Assembly (NCBI GenBank): GCA_029959085.1
Contig: JARWIR010000016.1
Coordinates: forward strand, 9,903,441 to 9,967,440
Direction: 5' to 3'
Length of the DNA stretch: 64,000 bases
Source of the DNA: Nemophila menziesii
Taxonomy: Eukaryota > Streptophyta > Magnoliopsida > Boraginales > Hydrophyllaceae
Within the stretch, counting starts at the first letter, position 1; each line of letters starts with the position of its first letter. Below, in pieces: positions 59,401 through 64,000 of this stretch. Below the pieces are notes generated by a model. That model did not search any database. It was given only the letters and a program-made list of their open reading frames with translations, and had not been told where the DNA came from. A program made the position numbers and the translations under genes.

Positions 59401-61606
59401 ACTAACTTCAGATAAGAGAGATACTTGAGTCTCGCAAGGAATCCACTTAATCAATATAATCTATGCTATGTTTAAGGGTAGAATTGGAATTATAATATTA
59501 GTCGGGACTCTAATATCTCCTAGCCCCCTGTCGGGTGGACCTAGAAGCTATCCTAAAGTATCATAAACACATGTATGGTCGAATATGCCTCTTCGGATGA
59601 TATGAATTTACCTCTTTGGCTATGCAACTAGTTAAGCATGTCGGTCAATAACGGATATTACACGGATATTACCTAGATCAGTATTCAAACCCCCCTGTCG
59701 GATGATCACTTCGCCACTAAAGTGAATAGCCCAAATACTAAAAGCTAATTCTAGTTGTTCCTAAAAGAATTAGTAATGAAAACAAAGTAATATCCAATAT
59801 ATAAAACTCAATCCTATTTAAATCTAAACAATCCCAAATTCAAAACATAGATTAATTAATTAAGGTTCATCCCTTTAATGCGATTCTCAAGTATAAAGAA
59901 ATTTAGCTCATAAGAAAATTAAAGACTAACATAAAAGAAAAGGAATTCATGTTCAATTACAAGAAATAAATAAATAACCTAAAGGGTTGAATGACTATTG
60001 TTGGAAGAACAGGATTCCTCCAGCTTCTAGCTTCTTCTCTCCTTCGTGCTCTGACTTGAAAACCTTAAGCCTCTTGTGTAATTCTCTGAAGTGTGTGAAA
60101 GTAGGAGGTTAAGGGGTGTATTTATAGGTGTTGGAGGACCCTAGGTCGAATTTACTTGGAGTGGAAGACAAGTTAAAGACTCTTAAATTCGTAGCCCTAA
60201 TTTCTAGGAAAGGTAAGATTTTGCTGCTGATTTGATTTGGTCATATCTTTTTCAATACTTATCCGTTTGAAAAGTTCCAATATATGAAACTGCTTGTCTT
60301 GGAAAGAGCTTTCTATTAGTGCAGACCACTTGTCCAATATCCTTATCAATCTTTAGTTATGAATTAATCTTTAAAACGTGGCTGGAATTTCAGATTCACA
60401 AGGCAGCTTTATCTTTTCCTTCTTTGAATAAATCTTTCCTAAATCTTCTTATTTCCATGTAAATCTTATTTCCTTTCATCCTTATCTTGACTTGGTCTCT
60501 AAGTAATTACCATATATCTTTTAAAGCTTCACATTAAATAAATAATTAAACCGCATATGCTTAAAAAGAATAAATCAAGAAATCAAGAAATCGAAATAGA
60601 AAAGTGCACTCTAAAAATAGAAACTCGAGTAAAAATCATTTCCTAACACTCTAAAATACACTAAGACTTTATTCTCACTTCTTCTCCTTGGGTTGGTCTT
60701 TCATGAAATTCAAGAACCGATTAACTTTGCATTAAAAATAGTCAAATTTACGCACAAAAGCTCAGATTCTGCAAATAGTTAATTTCCAAGGGGAGGAAGT
60801 GCAATATGATCAATTAAGCCTAAAAGTCTATCAAATAAGTAATTTATTCACCTAAAAGGATGTCTCCAAGGGGATAATAATTAGAACAATTAGGGAGACA
60901 TCAGCAGGACCTTACATGGACATGGAAAAAGCTTTTGAAGCTGAGAGATTTGGCCTATAGGTTCATTTATCTTATAGTTAAAGATGGTTGTCACACTTAT
61001 ATATTCTGGACAACTGGATTAATGGTGATAATGTGAGTTCCATTCTTAATAGAGATTTGCAGAAGAGTTCATTTTGGATGAACAAGAGTGTGAATAAATG
61101 CTTTGCTAGCGGGAGATGGCACATTCCACCAGCTTTTTTTGTGGTATTCTGCAGATGTTGCCTAATCTGAGTACAGATACTGATAAGATTTTATGGAGAG
61201 CGAGCATTAAAAATAATTTCTCCTTTAAAAAGACCTTATATGATATCACACATCATGCAGAGATTCTTGAATGAACAAGGCTTACATGGCATAAATCAAA
61301 TGTCCCAAAATTTGCTTTCTGCACTTGGTTGGCCTGCCTGGATAGGCTACCTACTAAATATAGAATGATGAGTTGGGGAACTATTATGAACAATAATTTG
61401 TGTGAGGTTTGTCATAATATAATTGAGGATATAGACCACTTGTTTGTGACATGTACTCTATCTAATAGGATCCTGAAAAGATGCTTTCAGTTGTGTGATA
61501 AAACTCTACCAGCTTGTTCAGGGTGGGATGAGTTGATGAAGTTTCTCTTAGAGTCAGCTGAGAACAACTTTTTGGAGACAATATATGCAGGTTGGTTAAC
61601 TGCTTA
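56403..61606 (+). pseudogene. LINE ORF2 (endonuclease, reverse transcriptase, zf-RVT)
   Basis: Domains in order: endonuclease with MCLLETKVQYQNVQRIL (56491 on), DFN of GDFN at 56818 and SRIDR near 56980; reverse transcriptase N-terminus (EALVSIDESKSLGPNGF, 57750), DARPFRPISCVN (57940), DLQKAYYSIH (58160) and the catalytic FVDD box at 58468-58479; the post-RT region IPLSSKKIKIKDPNRLI (58683) and FLWRGNGEG (58899); then, after the solo LTR, the TWTWKKLLKLRDLA block (60914) and zf-RVT (PKFAFCTWLACLDRLPTKYR, CEVCHNIIEDIDHLF). Lesions include stops near 57817, 58188, 58576, 58786 and 59074 and a frameshift near 58000. No RNase H domain is evident. Confidence 0.8.
59132..60903 (-). mobile_element. 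Ty3-group solo LTR (copy C)
   Basis: A 1772-bp sequence TGGTGGGTCCTAGG...GGGAGACATCA with a perfect GCAGG duplication (59127-59131 and 60904-60908). It shares CCTAGGGTGTTATAAAAT, ACCGCAAGTGTACGGTTGT and GTTCGTTCTCAGGGA with the other copies of the group. The 46-nt terminal hairpin is at 60858-60903. It interrupts LINE ORF2 between the post-RT and zf-RVT regions; removal with one duplication copy rejoins the frame. Confidence 0.9.
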
Positions 61607-61976
61607 GGTTTATATGATATGGATAAACAGGAATGTTCTATTACATGGAGGTAAAGCAAGAAATGAGGAACATATACTTAAGGAGATTCAATATTATTTG
61701 AGTATTAAAACAATGAATAGAAAGAGAAACAAGAACAAGGAAAAAACAAGGATGATAGGATCATAGTTGCGCAAAACTGGAAGCTTATCAATGTATTCAA
61801 ATATTGATCAAGTTACAATGGGTAGAGGATAGGTTTGAGTTGATTATATTTTGTAATTGTACTTAGATTTATCTTCTTGGAGAACTCTTTTTTTCAGAAT
61901 CTCTCATTAGGTTGTAATGAACTCTTGAGTTTTTTAATGAAGCTGTTATAGTTGATAAAAAGAAGTTGGTGTTTAG

Positions 61977-62564
61977 TTTTGCATACCTTACAAAACTCTT
62001 CGTAAAATCCCTACAACGTTTGCATGCATCCGAAATCGACAAACAACTGAATAGAGCAGCTTAGCTTCTTCGTTGATTCCAAGTTTGTAATTGTTTATAT
62101 GAAACATTTTCCATGAAGTGTTGGTCCACGTGTGTTCGCCCAAACAAAAGCATCCACAATCCCCATTAAACTTTTGACAAAGTCTTCATTCAGCAAAAGA
62201 GGGTATAGAAAGCATTTGCAAGGCCAAATCCTTTTTCTACATGTCCAATAAACAAAGAGCACTACAGTCCCCATGACAATTTTTGTTGAGCCAAAACTCC
62301 TAAAAACCAAGAACCATCCTATTCTTTTCTTGTATGTGATGAAATGGACGAGACAAAGAAAAAACCCACTCATAAACTCAATTATATTTTTTAAAACATC
62401 TTGAACAAAATGTGCTTCAAATTAACAAATAAAGATTTAAACCAAAGAACACTGAGAAAAAACAAAGAATAATTGTATAAGTTAATTTGAAGAAAAAACT
62501 AGAATTTGAAAAGGAGCATAAAAAAATAATGAAAATGTCACGTTTCAACGATTTTTTTTGCTAA
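61977..62564. other. LINE target flank, unassigned
   Basis: Right flank of the plus-strand LINE. A minus-strand frame of 92 codons (62373-62095) has some coding look but no recognised family. It is the continuation of the sequence at 42901-43014 once the LINE is removed. Confidence 0.35.
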
Positions 62565-62758
62565 AAATAATAGTAGGTATCATCTAAAAAACAATCACCT
62601 AAAAATTATCTATAATGTGAATTTTGTACGGTCTAATTACACTGTTTCGTTTTCTTAACTATGTATTTTCTCTCTCCTGCATAATTGGATCATCCAAGAT
62701 TCACATCATAGATAATATTTAAATAATTAATTTTTAGATGATACCCAATATTACTCTT
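62565..62758. mobile_element. Mutator-like MITE
   Basis: A 194-bp foldback with terminal arms of about 60 bp: AAATAATAGTAGGTATCATC at the left and GAGTAATATTGGGTATCATC inverted at the right, then AATTATCTATRATGTGAATY inside. The flanking 9-bp duplication TTTTGCTAA (62556-62564 and 62759-62767) is perfect, the usual Mutator length. Confidence 0.85.
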
Positions 62759-62831
62759 TTGCTAACATGGAATTACCTCTCACCTATATGGTTAATGGGA
62801 CGGTGTATATAGAACTCTTTAAGTTGGGAAG

Positions 62832-64000
62832 TTTTTTTTTTTGTCCAAAATCTTTCTATTAATACCGATAAAGATTACAAAATTTAGCCTACCCCTACAC
62901 TTGGGGAATCAACTTTGATCAATTCAGCTAATTTGGGTGGGATTAACCCTCTATCTAACTCAAAACATATACCATTCGGCGAGTTTTTAGTTAGCCAATC
63001 CGCTACGACATTACATCTTCTCGAAACATGAGAAAAAGATGGATTACAAGACTCACTAATGAAATAAATACTGCGTATTATGTTCTTAATACAATCATTA
63101 ATAATAGGAGAGTTGGAAGCTAAAGGCCTTATGACATCTAAACAATCGTTCTCGATAATGCATCTAATGTTCTTGAAATCTCTAACCCATAGACACGCTT
63201 TCAAGATTCCGAGAGCTTCAGCTTCAATAGGGTTATCAGCACCGACTTCCCATGAATTAAGCTTGATTACCTTTCCTGAGTAGTCCCTGATAACACAAGA
63301 TATAGTAGATTTATCAATTTTAAAAGAGGCATCTGAATTTATTTTGTACCAATTCATAGGGGGGGGGGGGGTTGCCATTTAACATTCTTATCCTTGCATA
63401 TAGGATCAGTTTCTTTACCATTCATAGAATTCTTACTCTTTTTACTAGTATCATTCTTCTTATCAGATGGATTTATACCTTTTTCTTTGTTTTCTCTCAG
63501 ACTTTTAAAGTCATCCTTGAGAATATTAATCCCACAAGAATTTATTTCATATTTATTCATTTCTTCCTTCAGATTTAAACAATCATCCTTAGGATTTAGG
63601 CTTTTAAGTTGTTCCTTCCAATGTATATCAGCCTGAGTTATAGTTTTTTTGGGACAAACCTTAACATTTCTGAAGATAAATTCATTTCTAGCCTTCCATA
63701 TATGCCACATAATAGTAGCAAATTTTTCAAAAATGTGGGCTTCTTTATCACTCTCCTTTTGGGCTTTTTGTAAAATAGTAGCCATCCAAGCATCCACCTT
63801 AAATGGTTGCTGGTTGCTAACTTTAAAGCCCATAGAGGATGTAAACCAAACTGCTTTTGCCCAAGGGCATTCAAAAAATAAATGTTCAGTAGTTTCATCC
63901 TTAGAATTACAGATATAACAACATTTCGATTTTTGAATCTTCCTATTGTATAGATTTACCTCTGTTGGGAGTAAATTCTTAACAGCTTTCCAACGAATTT
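62832..64000 (-). mobile_element. younger LINE, 3' half (continues beyond the window)
   Basis: The minus strand ends in an A11 tail (T run 62832-62842). Coding sequence upstream is in near-perfect frame to the window edge, unlike the other LINEs here. Domains present are zf-RVT, linker and RNase H. The 5' part lies outside the window. Confidence 0.85.
62884..64000 (-). pseudogene. LINE ORF2 C-terminus: zf-RVT and RNase H, one frameshift
   Basis: From the right edge: the zf-RVT domain (WKAVKNLLPTEVNLYNRK, CCYICNSKDETTEHLFFEC), then the linker FATIMWHIWKARNEFIF (about 63700), a Lys/Ser-rich spacer, and after a homopolymer the RNase H domain (NWYKINSDASF). The RNase H catalytic set appears intact: D in NSDASF, E in IEAEALGIL, D in ENDCLDVI, and the late H...N...D in HVSRRCNVVADWLTK. 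The only lesion seen is a change of frame at 13 consecutive G (63359-63371; C in the coding strand), in the Pro-rich stretch just before RNase H. The stop is at 62884-62886. Confidence 0.85.

Larger units (their letters stand above)
43029..61962 (+). mobile_element. plant L1-type LINE split by nested insertions
   Basis: The 5' UTR starts near 43029, ORF1 at 43391, ORF2 runs from about 56403 to 61606, and the 3' end is at 61962 (TTGATAAAAAG). Candidate target duplications are AAGTTGGTGTTAAG (43015-43028) and AAGTTGGTGTTTAG (61963-61976), identical at 13 of 14 positions. LINE sequence is present at 43029-43659, 50510-50743, 55401-55539, 55773-59131 and 60904-61962; the gaps are other transposons, each with its own duplication. 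Summed LINE length is about 5.5 kb, normal for a full-length plant L1. It carries many point lesions as well, so it was decaying alongside these insertions. Confidence 0.85.

Noticed and set aside
61977..62400. Possible RNA-binding ORF1 start of the minus-strand LINE
   Set aside because: A weak RRM-like phrase in one frame only; not enough to call.

Overview
This window looks like a transposon-dense, AT-rich stretch of a plant nuclear genome, probably a eudicot. The evidence is CACTA transposases, plant-type L1 LINEs with zf-RVT and RNase H tails, SIRE-like Ty1/copia and Athila/Tat-like Ty3 LTR elements, hAT- and Mutator-like MITEs, and GT-AG introns. There are no operons, CRISPR arrays or rRNA. 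The only convincing host-like gene is a 485-codon kelch-type gene on the minus strand (17368-18825). Nearly everything else is mobile DNA, mostly broken.

Layout: 1-8.9 kb is a decayed plus-strand LINE split by a minus-strand Ty3 element (3' LTR 245-1775, plant-transposon-protein ORF 3363-4572, gag-protease-integrase tail 5604-7328, 5' LTR lost) and by a small CCTAGG-rich MITE (8212-8692). A solo LTR of the same Ty3 group follows (9463-10890), then a 352-bp tandem duplication (about 10898-11605). A CACTA fragment (12458-15892) and a full-length CACTA element (20696-27199) flank the kelch gene in the same orientation. Their TNP2-like transposases are near-identical but carry different disabling lesions. 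27.2-38.4 kb holds little: simple and tandem repeats, a possible Mutator-like element (30002-33697), LTR-like remnants and one SINE-like sequence. A decayed minus-strand LINE fills about 38.6-42.9 kb.

From 43029 to 61962 one plus-strand LINE has been hit repeatedly. Its insertions are a young non-autonomous SIRE-like copia element (43665-50509), a copia solo LTR (50744-55400) that itself contains an internally inverted Ty3 element (50820-54314), a hAT MITE (55540-55772) and a Ty3 solo LTR (59132-60903). Each insertion has a matching target-site duplication, so the nesting order can be read directly. Removing the solo copia LTR, MITE and solo Ty3 LTR at their duplications rejoins the LINE reading frame. 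A Mutator-like MITE (62565-62758) and the 3' half of a younger minus-strand LINE (62832-64000) close the window.

Novelty candidates: (1) the four Ty3-group LTRs each start, in sense direction, with a terminal hairpin of exactly 46 nt; (2) the Ty3 element at 50820-54314 has its PBS and internal region inverted inside an otherwise single LTR, with a perfect 54-bp palindrome at the junction, resembling a self-integration product; (3) a copia element keeps gag and a plant-transposon-protein ORF but has no pol, while a Ty3 element here carries the same kind of extra ORF; (4) GC-rich GGTAYACC palindromes recur in three different LTR families.
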